Shown: positions 49,792 to 59,419 of the stretch, in pieces | Numbering within the stretch: position 1 is the first letter of the stretch | Layout: every line of letters starts with the position of its first letter | Assembly: GCA_023443225.1 (NCBI GenBank) | Contig: JAEZVF010000068.1 | Location: forward strand, 1 to 61,097 | DNA: 61,097 nt | Direction of reading: 5' to 3' | Origin: Bacillota bacterium | GTDB lineage: Bacteria; Bacillota; Clostridia; Lachnospirales; Lachnospiraceae | Translations under genes and position numbers: made by a program | Notes under the pieces: generated by a model | Told to the model about the DNA's origin: nothing | Database searches by the model: none | Seen by the model: the letters and a program-made list of their open reading frames with translations, nothing else

Positions 49792-50637
49792 CTATTTATC
49801 CAGCTTTAATAATTCTTTCAATTCCCTTGCTTTTGACTTGATTCGTTCATTTGCATCCCGAGATATTAATACTTTGGAAATCCATCTACTGCTTTCGTCA
49901 TGTTTTCCTACTCTTCTTGCCAAATCAGCCATCAGATATGTCATGGTATTCTCATCCATACCACACATTGGGAATAATTCTTTGGAAAATGCTTCTGAAA
50001 AACCATCGTATGCATTTTTAATAAATTCCAACTCTTCCCTTTGTAATTTCTGAATCTGGCCATCATAGTCCGAAGTATCTGCCGGAAGCGTCTCTGCTTT
50101 TCCACGAATCAGCCATGCTGTCTTCAAACAGGTATAAGCACGTTCACTTAATTTACTCCTTTTCACTATGGTATTCACCAAAGCCAGCTTATGTTGTGCG
50201 ATAGCCTCATCATATGATATAATATCAGATTCGGTGTTGATTCCTTTAAAGGATGCTGATATCTGTTCTTTAATTAATTTAGCCTGAGTATTTGTCATAT
50301 AATTAAAAAATCGGTTTAATGCAGCATATCCACAATGTGGACATGCAATGGAATCATATTTTAAAGAGTCAACATATTGGTACTTAGGACGTAGATCTGT
50401 ATCTGCCGAGATAAGTTTTATTTTACCTGTCTTTATTGTCTTGGATTTAAATTCGCTATCACAAACTGGGCAGGTATAGGTTTTGTCAAAAAGAAAATCC
50501 GCTTCTTCTATTACTACTTTTGCCGAATCATCGGTCTTAGCTTTCTCTTTGTTTGCTTTTTCATCCGTATTAAATACATTCATATCTTTCATATTACCAA
50601 GACCGAAGGCCTCTAATCCTGAAAATAAGTTTGCCAT
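49792..50637 (-). CDS. DUF2225-like protein with two zinc-ribbon CxxC motifs
   Basis: The 281-residue protein contains CPVCDSEF at ~55-62 and CPHCGYAA at ~99-106, a split four-cysteine site characteristic of DUF2225 (PF09986). The remainder is helical with TPR-like character (KLALVNTIVKRSKLSERAYTCLKTAWL). No enzyme motif is seen. AGGAGG lies upstream. It is 13 bases after glnS and presumably co-transcribed with it. Confidence 0.8.
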   Translation of the reverse strand: MANLFSGLEAFGLGNMKDMNVFNTDEKANKEKAKTDDSAKVVIEEADFLFDKTYTCPVCDSEFKSKTIKTGKIKLISADTDLRPKYQYVDSLKYDSIACPHCGYAALNRFFNYMTNTQAKLIKEQISASFKGINTESDIISYDEAIAQHKLALVNTIVKRSKLSERAYTCLKTAWLIRGKAETLPADTSDYDGQIQKLQREELEFIKNAYDGFSEAFSKELFPMCGMDENTMTYLMADLARRVGKHDESSRWISKVLISRDANERIKSKARELKELLKLDK

Positions 50638-50650
50638 CCTTTTTCCTCCT

Positions 50651-52369
50651 TTAGACGGGTTTATATGAGCTCTTTAAGGATACAATTCGGTTAAATACTA
50701 ATTGGTCCGGCTTGGAATCCTTAGAATCTACACAAAAATAACCATTTCTTAAGAATTGGAAACTATCATATGCCTTCGCGCCTTCCACACTTGGTTCAAT
50801 ATAACAATCCTTTAAAATCGTTACTGAATTTGGATTAAGATTTAAGCTTCCATCTTCATTATAAACACCCTTCTCTTCATCTACAATGTTCTCGTATAAT
50901 CTTGCTTCTGCCTTAATAGCTGTTGGTGCAGAAACCCAATGAATGGTACCCTTTACTTTACGTCCAGTGAATCCAGAACCACTCTTTGTCTCTGGATCAT
51001 AAGTACAATGTACTTCAGTAACTTTACCAGCTTCATCCACTACATAATCGGTGCAAGTTACAAAATAAGCATTCATCAAACGAACTTCATTACCTGGAAA
51101 CAACCTAAAATATTTCTTCGGGGGTTCCACCATAAAATCATCTCGATCAATATACAATTCACGACTAAATGGCACCATTCTCTCACCCATTTCTTCGTTC
51201 TCCTGATTGTTCGGTACATTCATATATTCTACTTGTCCATCAGGATAATTGGTGATTACCAATTTAATGGGATCTAGGACTGCCATAACTCTTTGCTTCT
51301 TCAATTTTAGGTCTTCGCGAATGCAATATTCAAGCATGGCATAATCTACAGAACTTTGGCTTTTCGATACTCCACACAATTCCATAAACATTGCTATGGA
51401 CTCCTGTGTGAAACCTCTTCTTCGTAAAGCACTAATCGAAACTAATCTAGGATCATCCCAGCCATCCACAATACCTTCGTCTACTAATCTTTTAATATAC
51501 CTTTTACCAGTAATTACATTGGTTAGATACAATTTAGCAAATTCAATCTGCTTTGGTGGATTAACATATTCCAACTCGGTTACTACCCAATCATACAATG
51601 GCCTATGATCCTCGAATTCCAATGTACAAATAGAATGAGTAATTCCTTCTATTGCGTCTTCAATAGGATGGGCATAATCATACATAGGATAGATACACCA
51701 CTTGTCACCAGTATTATGATGTGTCATTCGAGCTATTCTATATATAATGGGATCTCTCATATTAATGTTTGGAGAGGCCATGTCAATTTTGGCTCTTAAT
51801 ACTTTAGAACCATCTTCAAATTCGCCATCCTTCATACCTTCAAACAAGCGAAGATTTTCTTCTATTGATCTTTCCCTATAAGGGCTGTCTTTTCCAGGCT
51901 CGGTTAATGTTCCCCGATACTCTCTTATCTCTTCTGGAGTAAGATCACAAACATATGCCTTGCCTTTTTTGATTAGTTTAATAGCACCTTCATACATTTG
52001 ATCAAAATAATTGGATGCATAGAAAACCCTATCTTCAAAATCTCCACCGATCCATTTCACATCGGAAAGGATGGATTCAACAAATTCCGTTTTTTCCTTC
52101 GTGGGATTTGTGTCATCAAAACGTAAGTTAAATTGACCCCCATACTTTTTTGCTAAACCAGTATTTAATAGGATAGATTTTGCATGTCCAATATGCAGAT
52201 ATCCGTTGGGTTCCGGAGGAAATCTGGTGATAACTTTAACACATCGCCCTTCTTCTATATCCTTATCAATTATTTGCTCTATAAAATTCTTGGATATTAT
52301 CACTTTTTCAGAATTTATATCCTCTTTATTGTTCTTCTCATCATTGCTTTCCAGCCTCATATCTTTCAT
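50651..52369 (-). CDS. glnS: glutaminyl-tRNA synthetase
   Basis: The ATG at 52369 has AGGAGG seven bases upstream; the longer frame contains that site. The 572-residue class I enzyme charges tRNA-Gln. HIGH is at 59-62 (PPEPNGYLHIGHAKS), and the KMSKS-type loop appears as ITGKRY. Signatures such as RFDDTNP, MRDPIIYRI and GWDDPRLVSISALRRRGF are those of bacterial GlnRS, distinguishing it from GluRS. A two-barrel anticodon-binding domain follows; no YqeY fusion is present. Confidence 0.96.
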   Translation of the reverse strand: MKDMRLESNDEKNNKEDINSEKVIISKNFIEQIIDKDIEEGRCVKVITRFPPEPNGYLHIGHAKSILLNTGLAKKYGGQFNLRFDDTNPTKEKTEFVESILSDVKWIGGDFEDRVFYASNYFDQMYEGAIKLIKKGKAYVCDLTPEEIREYRGTLTEPGKDSPYRERSIEENLRLFEGMKDGEFEDGSKVLRAKIDMASPNINMRDPIIYRIARMTHHNTGDKWCIYPMYDYAHPIEDAIEGITHSICTLEFEDHRPLYDWVVTELEYVNPPKQIEFAKLYLTNVITGKRYIKRLVDEGIVDGWDDPRLVSISALRRRGFTQESIAMFMELCGVSKSQSSVDYAMLEYCIREDLKLKKQRVMAVLDPIKLVITNYPDGQVEYMNVPNNQENEEMGERMVPFSRELYIDRDDFMVEPPKKYFRLFPGNEVRLMNAYFVTCTDYVVDEAGKVTEVHCTYDPETKSGSGFTGRKVKGTIHWVSAPTAIKAEARLYENIVDEEKGVYNEDGSLNLNPNSVTILKDCYIEPSVEGAKAYDSFQFLRNGYFCVDSKDSKPDQLVFNRIVSLKSSYKPV

Positions 52370-52500
52370 GGAAGCTCCTCCTTTAAAGCAGTTATTCATA
52401 CAAAATATATATTACCACAAATATATATTTTAGTCAAAGTAACCCATGTAATCCATTTACCCCAGATGTTAGGTTAAATTAATTCCAGTTTCCTTAATTC

Positions 52501-52716
52501 CTAATCAAACTTATCTCGGTTAATTGGTTTACCGGCATAAGCAACACAACCTAATCCAAACGCCTTGGTCACATTTCTTCCTTCTGTTAATGCGGTTGTC
52601 ATAATTATCTTTACTTGTTTTTCTTCTAATCGATGCAGATATTTCCTGCAAACAAAATCATCTTCTGCAATTAAACTTCTCAATTGTTTCCCCTCTGCCA
52701 TATAGTTATTCAGCAA
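52501..52716 (-). pseudogene. decayed CheY-like receiver domain
   Basis: The 71-residue frame contains the start of a receiver (RSLIAEDDFVCRKYL, with the acidic pair). It jumps after about 12 residues to the second half (KIIMTTALTEGRNVTKAFGLG, then the conserved K of AGKPINRDKFD). The central strand with the phospho-acceptor Asp, about 40-50 residues, is missing, and the C-terminal helix is cut short. No clear ribosome site precedes Met1 or Met6. It lies 5 bases past the hisC stop and looks like a deletion derivative of a single-domain response regulator. Confidence 0.7.
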
Positions 52717-52721
52717 TCTAC

Positions 52722-53810
52722 CTAGGCAATATTATTTTCCAACACAAGGCACTTTAAAGCTTGTAATATTTTATCCATTTCGTTGTTTGTGCCTATTGAA
52801 ACCCGAAGATAATTATCAATTCTCGGAAGGTTAAAATAACGGACAAATATATTTTTTTCTCTTAACTTGCGGAAAATAACCTCTGCTGGAATTGATTCGT
52901 GCGTAACAAATAGAAAATTTGCCTTGGAATCCGGAAAAGAAAACCCAAGTTTCTTGAATTCCGGCATTACTCTTTCTCTGGTTTCTAAGACTTTTTGTAT
53001 GCATTCCTTAAAATACCTGTCATCTTTTACTGCTTCAACGCCAAAGAAAAGTGCTGTTTGATTCATTGTATAAGAATTAAATGAATACTTAACATCGTTC
53101 AGTGCCTTTATTAATTCAGGGTGTCCCATAGCATAGCCAACTCTCATTCCAGCCATGGAACGGGATTTTGAAAAGGTTTGCACAATCAGTAAATTATCAA
53201 ATTCCTTTAACAATTCTAAGCTGCTTTCGCCACCATAATCAATATAGGCTTCATCAACAATAACAATCGATTCCTGATTATGTTGTAAAATATCACGTAT
53301 AACATCTACACCTTCACAGACCGAAGTTGGTGCATTGGGATTTGCAATGATAATTCCACCATTTTCTTTATAATAATCTTCCTTAATAATATTAAAATCT
53401 TTATCAAGAGCTGGTCTTTCATACGGTATGCGGAATAACTCTGCCCAAACATCATAAAAAGAATAGGTAATATCGGGGAAAAGAATCGGCTTATCAGAAT
53501 TAAAAAAAGTCAGAAATGCCATAGCCAGTACATCATCTGACCCAACACCCACAAATACCTGATCTTTTCCTAATTTGTAATAATCAGCAAGAGCATCTAC
53601 AAGCATACTGTTCTTAGGATCTGGATAAAGTCTTAATTCGTCTGTATTAAATTCCTTTATTGCCCTTAAGACCCCTGGCGCCGGGGGATATGGATTTTCA
53701 TTGGTGTTTAATTTTACCATATCAGGCTTTTTTGGTTGTTCTCCTGGCACATACGGGTCTACTCTTCTGATATTTTTTTCCCAAGCTTTCCTTTTAACCT
53801 CTTGTTGCAT
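52722..53810 (-). CDS. hisC: histidinol-phosphate aminotransferase
   Basis: The 362-residue PLP enzyme converts imidazole acetol-phosphate and glutamate to histidinol phosphate. LNTNENPYPPAPGV near the start, DEAYIDYGG, and Lys215 in VQTFSKSRSMAGMRVGYA are typical of HisC fold type I. Other his genes are absent, so related substrates (for example phenylpyruvate) are possible. It follows another aminotransferase by 41 bases on the same strand. GGAG lies upstream. Confidence 0.9.
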   Translation of the reverse strand: MQQEVKRKAWEKNIRRVDPYVPGEQPKKPDMVKLNTNENPYPPAPGVLRAIKEFNTDELRLYPDPKNSMLVDALADYYKLGKDQVFVGVGSDDVLAMAFLTFFNSDKPILFPDITYSFYDVWAELFRIPYERPALDKDFNIIKEDYYKENGGIIIANPNAPTSVCEGVDVIRDILQHNQESIVIVDEAYIDYGGESSLELLKEFDNLLIVQTFSKSRSMAGMRVGYAMGHPELIKALNDVKYSFNSYTMNQTALFFGVEAVKDDRYFKECIQKVLETRERVMPEFKKLGFSFPDSKANFLFVTHESIPAEVIFRKLREKNIFVRYFNLPRIDNYLRVSIGTNNEMDKILQALKCLVLENNIA

Positions 53811-53851
53811 TTACTTACTCCTCCCGTTTCAAACATTCCGAATTGTTATAT

Positions 53852-55036
53852 TTACTTGTATTCCTCCGCCAGCTTTTTAAATCCAGGCAAAGATTTCTCT
53901 ATCGTTGCATAGTCTACACAGTAAGCTATTCTACAGTAACCAGGACACCCAAAAGAAGAACCAGGAACAATTAAGATATTATATTTTTTAGCTGCCTCGG
54001 CAAATGCCTTATCATCTTCTTCCATGGATTTAATAAACAAATAAAAGGCACCTTCCGGCTTTGCGCAGGAATAACCATAGGATATCAAACTATTATAAAG
54101 TAGTTCGCGGTTTCTGTTATAAACTTCAATATCTACTTCTGCATCAATACATCTTGCAACAACACGCTGTATTAAGGAAGGAGCATTGACAAATCCCAAG
54201 ATACGATTTGCTACATTGGCTGCTGCTGATATATTTTCAAAATCATCTATTTCTGAAGGTATTACCAGATAACCAATTCTCTCTCCAGGTAGAGATAAGG
54301 ATTTACTGAATGAATAACCAACAATGGTGTTTTTGTAATACTTTGTCAAATACGGCACTTCTACTCCATCATATGCCAATTCTCTATAAGGTTCATCAGC
54401 AATCAGATAAATAGAGCTTCCAAACTCTGCTTCTTTTTTTCTTAAAATATCTGCCAATGCAATTATCGTTTGTTCTGAATATACTACACCGGTTGGATTA
54501 TTTGGTGTATTGACAAGAACTGCCTTCGTTTTTGCAGTTATTTTTTCTTCGAATTCATCCAGTTTTGGTTGAAAATTAACAGTATTAGGGGAAACAATTA
54601 CAAGTTCTCCATCAAAATTACCTACATAGTTTCTATACTCACCAAAGAAAGGGGCAAAGGTAATAACTTGGTCGGAAGGATTTAACAGAGTCTTAAAGAT
54701 TACATTTAATCCACCCGCAGCTCCTACCGTCATCAGAATATTTGCCTGATCAAACTTTGTTTGAAACTTTTTATTGATGGATTGCGCTATTGTTTCACGA
54801 ACATCTTCATATCCAGAGTTATTCATATATCCATGGACTAGATTAGAGCTTTCATTTGTAAGGATATCAACAATTGCTTCTTTTATTTCTTTTGGAGGTT
54901 CTACATTTGGGTTTCCCAGACTGAAATCATACACATTCTCAGCTCCATGGATAGCCGCAAGTTTTTTTCCCTCTTCAAACATAGCACGTATAATTGAACT
55001 ATTTTGAACTAACCCTATCATTTTATTTGAAATCAT
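53852..55036 (-). CDS. class I/II PLP-dependent aminotransferase (aspartate aminotransferase-like)
   Basis: The ATG at 55036 follows GAGG by eight bases; an upstream TTG would overlap it. The 394-residue enzyme has FSLGNPNVEPP (substrate loop), NTPNNPTGVVYS, LIADEPYREL and the PLP lysine Lys245 in GYSFSKSLSLPGERIGY. These place it with aspartate/aromatic aminotransferases of subgroup I-gamma type. The exact amino donor is not visible. It is upstream of hisC and may be co-transcribed. Confidence 0.9.
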   Translation of the reverse strand: MISNKMIGLVQNSSIIRAMFEEGKKLAAIHGAENVYDFSLGNPNVEPPKEIKEAIVDILTNESSNLVHGYMNNSGYEDVRETIAQSINKKFQTKFDQANILMTVGAAGGLNVIFKTLLNPSDQVITFAPFFGEYRNYVGNFDGELVIVSPNTVNFQPKLDEFEEKITAKTKAVLVNTPNNPTGVVYSEQTIIALADILRKKEAEFGSSIYLIADEPYRELAYDGVEVPYLTKYYKNTIVGYSFSKSLSLPGERIGYLVIPSEIDDFENISAAANVANRILGFVNAPSLIQRVVARCIDAEVDIEVYNRNRELLYNSLISYGYSCAKPEGAFYLFIKSMEEDDKAFAEAAKKYNILIVPGSSFGCPGYCRIAYCVDYATIEKSLPGFKKLAEEYK

Positions 55037-55122
55037 ATCAATATCCTCTTTTCTCAACAAATTTTATATAGTATAGCATAGGAAAGGAATATTTTTCAAT
55101 ACTTCTTTCCCTCTTTACAAAA

Positions 55123-55156
55123 ATCCTCGTAAAGAAGAAATCTTCTCTGCGAGGAT
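55123..55156 (-). terminator. terminator of the liv operon
   Basis: ATCCTCG (55123-55129) pairs with CGAGGAT (55150-55156), and inner AAGAAG pairs with CTTCTT. The minus strand continues ATTTTTG. It lies just past the stop of the cytidylate-kinase-like gene. Confidence 0.8.
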
Positions 55157-55172
55157 TCATGATATCGTTATC

Positions 55173-55793
55173 CTATTGAAAACGAACATCTAAATAATTT
55201 TTGATAATCTGAACACATTTATCAAACCCTAATTGCTGGCTATTCAGACACATATCGTAATTTTTAGCATCTTCCCATTTTCTTCCAGTGTAATACTTGT
55301 AGTATTCTGCTCTCCGTTTATCCGTTGTAAGAACTTTCTTTTCTAATTCTTTCGAAGGTAAACTAAACATTCCTTCTAATCTTGCAACACAATCGGTCAG
55401 GGACGCATGAACAAAGATTTTAATAACATTGTCCATATCTTTCAATATATAATCTGCACACCGTCCTACTATTACACAAGATTCCTGCTCCGCCAGATCT
55501 TTAATCACCTTAGCCTGATAGTTAAATAAATTATCATTGGATACAAAATCTTCACTATCCGGCGGAATTAATTGTCCTTTATATTCTTTTCTTGCTATCT
55601 TATATAACAAACTCTTTTTTAACTGTTCATCTACCCGGCCGAATAACTCTTCATTTATTCCACTTTCATCCGATGCCAATCGAAGTAATTCCCTGTCATA
55701 AAAATGTATTCCCAATTCTTCTGCAAGCATTTTTCCCATGGTTCTTCCACCACTTCCATATCCTCTTGCAATTGTAATTACATATCGGTCCAT
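55173..55793 (-). CDS. cytidylate kinase-like protein
   Basis: The 206-residue P-loop protein begins VITIARGYGSGGRTMGKMLAEELG, with GSGGRT as the Walker A-type loop, then FYDRELL. It has LFGRVDE and a central VGRCADYIL. This is the cytidylate-kinase-2 family widespread in Clostridia, distinct from canonical Cmk; the true substrate is unknown. AGGAGG precedes the ATG. It lies 15 bases after livF, so it seems to be the last gene of the liv operon. Confidence 0.85.
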   Translation of the reverse strand: MDRYVITIARGYGSGGRTMGKMLAEELGIHFYDRELLRLASDESGINEELFGRVDEQLKKSLLYKIARKEYKGQLIPPDSEDFVSNDNLFNYQAKVIKDLAEQESCVIVGRCADYILKDMDNVIKIFVHASLTDCVARLEGMFSLPSKELEKKVLTTDKRRAEYYKYYTGRKWEDAKNYDMCLNSQQLGFDKCVQIIKNYLDVRFQ

Positions 55794-55808
55794 AACTTAC
55801 CTCCTGAC

Positions 55809-56519
55809 TTATTCACCCAAATAGGCTTTCTTAACAGAATCGTCATTCATCAACTCTTTGGCATCACCTTCAAGTACAATTTTTCCTGTTTCTAGAACAT
55901 ATGCGCGATTTGCAATTGATAATGCTTTTTTTGCATTCTGTTCTACTAAGAGAACAGTAGTGCCGCTATTACTTATCTCTCTTATAATATCAAATATTTC
56001 AGAAACAAAGAGTGGTGATAATCCCATGGAAGGTTCGTCCATCAGTATGATTCTTGGATGGGACATAAGCGCCCTACCCATAGCTAACATTTGTTGTTCA
56101 CCACCACTTAACGTTCCTGCTATTTGATGTCGTCTTTCGTTCAAACGCGGAAAACGTTCGTAGATTTTTTCCAAAGTATCTGCTATTTCTTTCTTATCTT
56201 TACGGGTATAAGCACCCATTTTCAGGTTTTCTAAAACAGTCAACTCAGCAAATATTCTTCTTCCTTCCGGTACATGTGCCATTCCTAAAGAAACAATATT
56301 ATGTGCTGGGATTTTAGTTAAGTCATTCCCTTCAAAATTGATACTTCCCGATTTTGCTGCAACCAACCCGGTGATTGTATGAAGAATGGTAGTTTTACCG
56401 GCACCGTTTGCACCAATGAGAGCAATTACTTCTCCTTGATTAACTTCAAACGATATGCTTTTAATTGCCTGTATTACACCATAGTAGACTTCTAAGTCTT
56501 TTATCGTTAACATTGCCAT
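55809..56519 (-). CDS. livF: branched-chain amino acid ABC transporter ATPase LivF
   Basis: The 236-residue ATPase has Walker A GANGAGKTT, the LivF-type MAHVPEGRRIF Q-loop region, signature LSGGEQQML, Walker B RIILMDEPSMGLSP and the VEQNAKKAL switch segment. It powers import together with LivG. GGAGG lies upstream of the ATG. Confidence 0.96.
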   Translation of the reverse strand: MAMLTIKDLEVYYGVIQAIKSISFEVNQGEVIALIGANGAGKTTILHTITGLVAAKSGSINFEGNDLTKIPAHNIVSLGMAHVPEGRRIFAELTVLENLKMGAYTRKDKKEIADTLEKIYERFPRLNERRHQIAGTLSGGEQQMLAMGRALMSHPRIILMDEPSMGLSPLFVSEIFDIIREISNSGTTVLLVEQNAKKALSIANRAYVLETGKIVLEGDAKELMNDDSVKKAYLGE

Positions 56520-56569
56520 TGGAATTCCTCCATTTCTTTCCCGAACTTTTCTATATCAGAATGACCAGC

Positions 56570-57328
56570 TTACTCACCCAGATAAGCAGTAATTACTTCC
56601 GGATTATTCAGTACTTCTTCCGGAGCTCCGGTTGCAAGTTCTGTTCCAAAGTTTAATACCAGTATTTTTTCACATATTCCGGATACTAATTTCATATCAT
56701 GCTCAATCAGAAGAATCGTGATATGGTAACGGTCCCTGACTAAGCGAATCGTTTCCATTAATTCAGCTGTCTCGTTAGGGTTCATTCCTGCAGCTGGTTC
56801 ATCTAATAACAGCAGTTTTGGATTGGTAGCTAAGCCTCTGGCAATTTCCAATTTTCTTTGTTTACCATAAGGTAAATTACTTGCAAGATAATTTGCCTCG
56901 CCATCCAGATCAAACACTTTAAGTATTTCAAGTGCTTTTTCATTCATTTCCTGCTCTGCCTTAAAATAAGCTGGAAGTCGAAAAAAGCTCGTTAACAGTG
57001 AATATTTTACCTCATTATGAAACGCTGCCTTAATATTATCTAACACGGTCATCTTTTTAAATAAACGTATATTTTGGAACGTACGTGCAATTCCTGCCTG
57101 ACAAATTTCTGACGGCGATTTACCTACGATATTGATGTCATTAATCTTAATTGTACCACTTGTCGGGCGGTAAACTCCAGTCAAAAGGTTGAATATTGTG
57201 GTCTTTCCAGCTCCGTTTGGCCCAATTAATCCATAAAGCTGTCCTTCTTCTATATTCAGATTTACACCATCAACAGCACGTAGACCTCCAAAGGAGATTC
57301 CTAAATTCTTTACCTCTAATAAAGCCAT
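56570..57328 (-). CDS. livG: branched-chain amino acid ABC transporter ATPase LivG
   Basis: The ATG at 57328 (AAGGAG 11 bases upstream) is preferred; a GTG four codons earlier is an alternative. The protein has 252 residues with Walker A GPNGAGKTT, the LivG hallmark GIARTFQNIRLFKKMTVLDN, a YGKQRKLEIAR signature, Walker B LLLLDEPAAGMNP and IEHDMKLV. It is the second ATPase of the importer. Confidence 0.96.
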   Translation of the reverse strand: MALLEVKNLGISFGGLRAVDGVNLNIEEGQLYGLIGPNGAGKTTIFNLLTGVYRPTSGTIKINDINIVGKSPSEICQAGIARTFQNIRLFKKMTVLDNIKAAFHNEVKYSLLTSFFRLPAYFKAEQEMNEKALEILKVFDLDGEANYLASNLPYGKQRKLEIARGLATNPKLLLLDEPAAGMNPNETAELMETIRLVRDRYHITILLIEHDMKLVSGICEKILVLNFGTELATGAPEEVLNNPEVITAYLGE

Positions 57329-57353
57329 ATCATTCACCACTCCTTATCTTGCT

Positions 57354-58367
57354 CTACTCTTGCTTAAGTTTCGGTAATTTCGGTAATTTTCCGCTATCTT
57401 CTAATTTGCTACGAATATCGGAAGAATTAATTAACATCATGGCAATTAATACAATGGAATATAGCAACATACGTAAATCATCTGTACCACGAAGCAATTC
57501 TGGTAATACTGTCAAAAGTACCGCCGCAATAATGGAGCCTCGAATGCTGCCCATTCCACCGAGAACAACGATTACCAGAATTTCAATAGATTTATTATAA
57601 TCAAATATAACAGGTTTTATAGAACTAAAGGTATGTGCATAAAGTACTCCTGCAATTCCTGCAAAAAATGCTGCAATAACAAATGCCATAATCTTATATC
57701 TGCTTACCTTAATACCAATGGATTCAGCCGCAAGAAAATTCTCACGTATGGTACATACTGCTCTACCATGTCTGGATTTTACAAAATTACTGATGATAAT
57801 TATTGTAATAACCATGATAATATAGGTCCAAGTATAAGTTGCATAGCGGGGTATTTTCGATAGACCCATTGCTCCACCAGTGATTGGTAAGTAATTAAGT
57901 ATAGATCGAATGATTTCACCAAAGGCCAAGGTAACAATAGCAAGGTAGTCACCCTTTAAACGCAGAACTGGGACTCCGATTACAATTCCAAAAGCCGCTG
58001 CAAAAATTCCACCAATGATTAGTCCAAGTATGAACTCAATAACGGTAGGAAGGTTCGTATATATCGTAAAGATAGAACCTGCATAAGCTCCGATTGCCAT
58101 AAATCCAGCATGTCCTAAGGATAGTTCTCCCAAAAATCCAGTAGTCAGATTTAAGGAAACTGCAAGGATTATATTGATACCAATCGGAATGATTAGTGAT
58201 TTAAAATGTCGATTCAGGACATTTTCACTTAAAATTGCAATGATAAAGTATATGACAATAATAGTTAATGCAAGGATTAAATTCTTCTTGGTAAAAATGT
58301 TGCCGTATGACTTACTTATATTATGATTTGCACTTATTTCCTTCTTCTCATTTATCACTTTATTCAT
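57354..58367 (-). CDS. livM: branched-chain amino acid ABC transporter permease LivM
   Basis: The 337-residue permease has a basic cytosolic N-terminus, then about 8-10 helices and the LivM hallmark LSLGHAGFMAIGAYAGS, followed by RHGRAVCTIRENFLAAESIGI in the EAA-like loop. The C-terminus is charged. GTAGGTGG precedes the ATG. It is eight bases after livH. Confidence 0.95.
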   Translation of the reverse strand: MNKVINEKKEISANHNISKSYGNIFTKKNLILALTIIVIYFIIAILSENVLNRHFKSLIIPIGINIILAVSLNLTTGFLGELSLGHAGFMAIGAYAGSIFTIYTNLPTVIEFILGLIIGGIFAAAFGIVIGVPVLRLKGDYLAIVTLAFGEIIRSILNYLPITGGAMGLSKIPRYATYTWTYIIMVITIIIISNFVKSRHGRAVCTIRENFLAAESIGIKVSRYKIMAFVIAAFFAGIAGVLYAHTFSSIKPVIFDYNKSIEILVIVVLGGMGSIRGSIIAAVLLTVLPELLRGTDDLRMLLYSIVLIAMMLINSSDIRSKLEDSGKLPKLPKLKQE

Positions 58368-58375
58368 TGTTCCAC

Positions 58376-59254
58376 CTACACTTTCTCAATTCTGTTCTTG
58401 CCTAGAAGTCCTGAAGGTTTTACTAAGAGAACCAGAACTAATACACCAAACACAATTGCATCCGTTAACTCAGAAGAAATGTAAGCTTTTGATATACTTT
58501 CAATAACTCCCAATAGGATACCACCAAGCATAGCACCTGGTATACTACCAATACCACCTAAAACAGCAGCCACAAAAGCTTTGATTCCCGGTAAAGCTCC
58601 TAGGGTAGGCTTCATAGACTGGTATTGACATACAAAAAGGATTCCGGCAATTGCGGCTAAGGCGGATCCTATTGCAAAGGTCATGGAAATTGTCTTATTT
58701 ACATTGATACCCATTAATTCCGCAGCTGCTTTATCTTCCGATACTGCACGCATTGCACTACCAGCCTTCGTTTTATTTATGAAAAAGGTTAACGCTATCA
58801 TACAGATAAAAGTTACAACAAGAGTAACTATATTAATACCTGATATTGTGACTCCACCAATTGATATGGAATTAACATTAATAATAGATTTAAAAGCAAT
58901 TGGATCGGCTTTAAAAATCAGCAATGCAAGACTTTGCAATAGAAAACTCATACCGATTGCAGTGATTAAGACTGCCAACGCCGGAGCTTTTCTTAGGGGC
59001 TTATAAGCAACCCTTTCTATTAAAATACCAAGTAACGCACAAAAAGCAATGGTAAGTAGTACTGCTGCCGGTACCGGTATATTTAACAAAACTATTGTCA
59101 CATACAAAGAATATGCGCCTACCATAATAATATCACCATGGGCGAAATTAATCATCTTAGCTATTCCATATACCATTGTATAACCCAAGGCAATTAATGC
59201 ATAGATACTTCCCGAACGTAAGCCGTTAATTATTTGTTCCAGTATGCTTCCCAT
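58376..59254 (-). CDS. livH: branched-chain amino acid ABC transporter permease LivH
   Basis: The 292-residue permease shows the LivH hallmark GSIYALIALGYTMVYGIAKM, then INFAHGDIIMVGAY, and the loop GSAMRAVSEDKAAAELMGIN. Helices and length are standard. GAGG lies upstream. It begins the livHMGF unit after a 263-base gap from livJ containing several hairpins. Confidence 0.96.
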   Translation of the reverse strand: MGSILEQIINGLRSGSIYALIALGYTMVYGIAKMINFAHGDIIMVGAYSLYVTIVLLNIPVPAAVLLTIAFCALLGILIERVAYKPLRKAPALAVLITAIGMSFLLQSLALLIFKADPIAFKSIINVNSISIGGVTISGINIVTLVVTFICMIALTFFINKTKAGSAMRAVSEDKAAAELMGINVNKTISMTFAIGSALAAIAGILFVCQYQSMKPTLGALPGIKAFVAAVLGGIGSIPGAMLGGILLGVIESISKAYISSELTDAIVFGVLVLVLLVKPSGLLGKNRIEKV

Positions 59255-59283
59255 ATATTTTTCCTCTTTCTTCTCTATTCCTG

Positions 59284-59419
59284 CTGAGGTTCTTCGCTTA
59301 GCTCAGAACACTAAGTACCGCTCTGCGCCATGCGAAGAAGCTCAGATTTACTAAACTTATGTTTTTAGAAAGAAAAGGCGGAATATGAGATTTACTTCCT
59401 ACAGAACTAAATCTCATAT
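59284..59419. terminator. hairpins between livJ and livH
   Basis: CTGAGGTTCTTCGC (59284-59297) pairs with GCGAAGAAGCTCAG (59332-59345), leaving one unpaired base. ATATGAGATTTA (59383-59394) pairs perfectly with TAAATCTCATAT (59408-59419). A smaller ACTTC/GAAGT stem sits near 59452-59465. They lie downstream of the binding-protein gene and probably attenuate or stabilise the message so that livJ is expressed above the permeases. Confidence 0.6.

Noticed and set aside
50651..52369. Glutamyl-tRNA synthetase instead of GlnRS
   Set aside because: The PPEPNGYLHIGH, MRDPIIYRI and GWDDPR segments and the two-barrel C-terminus are those of GlnRS.
52370..52500. Possible T-box leader upstream of glnS
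   Set aside because: The spacer is only about 130 bases, and I find no AGGGUGGNACCGCG-type T-box sequence or specifier hairpin.
59284..59345. tRNA-like foldback between livJ and livH
   Set aside because: There is no D-loop/T-loop pattern, GTTCGA arm or CCA-compatible acceptor; it is a simple interrupted hairpin.
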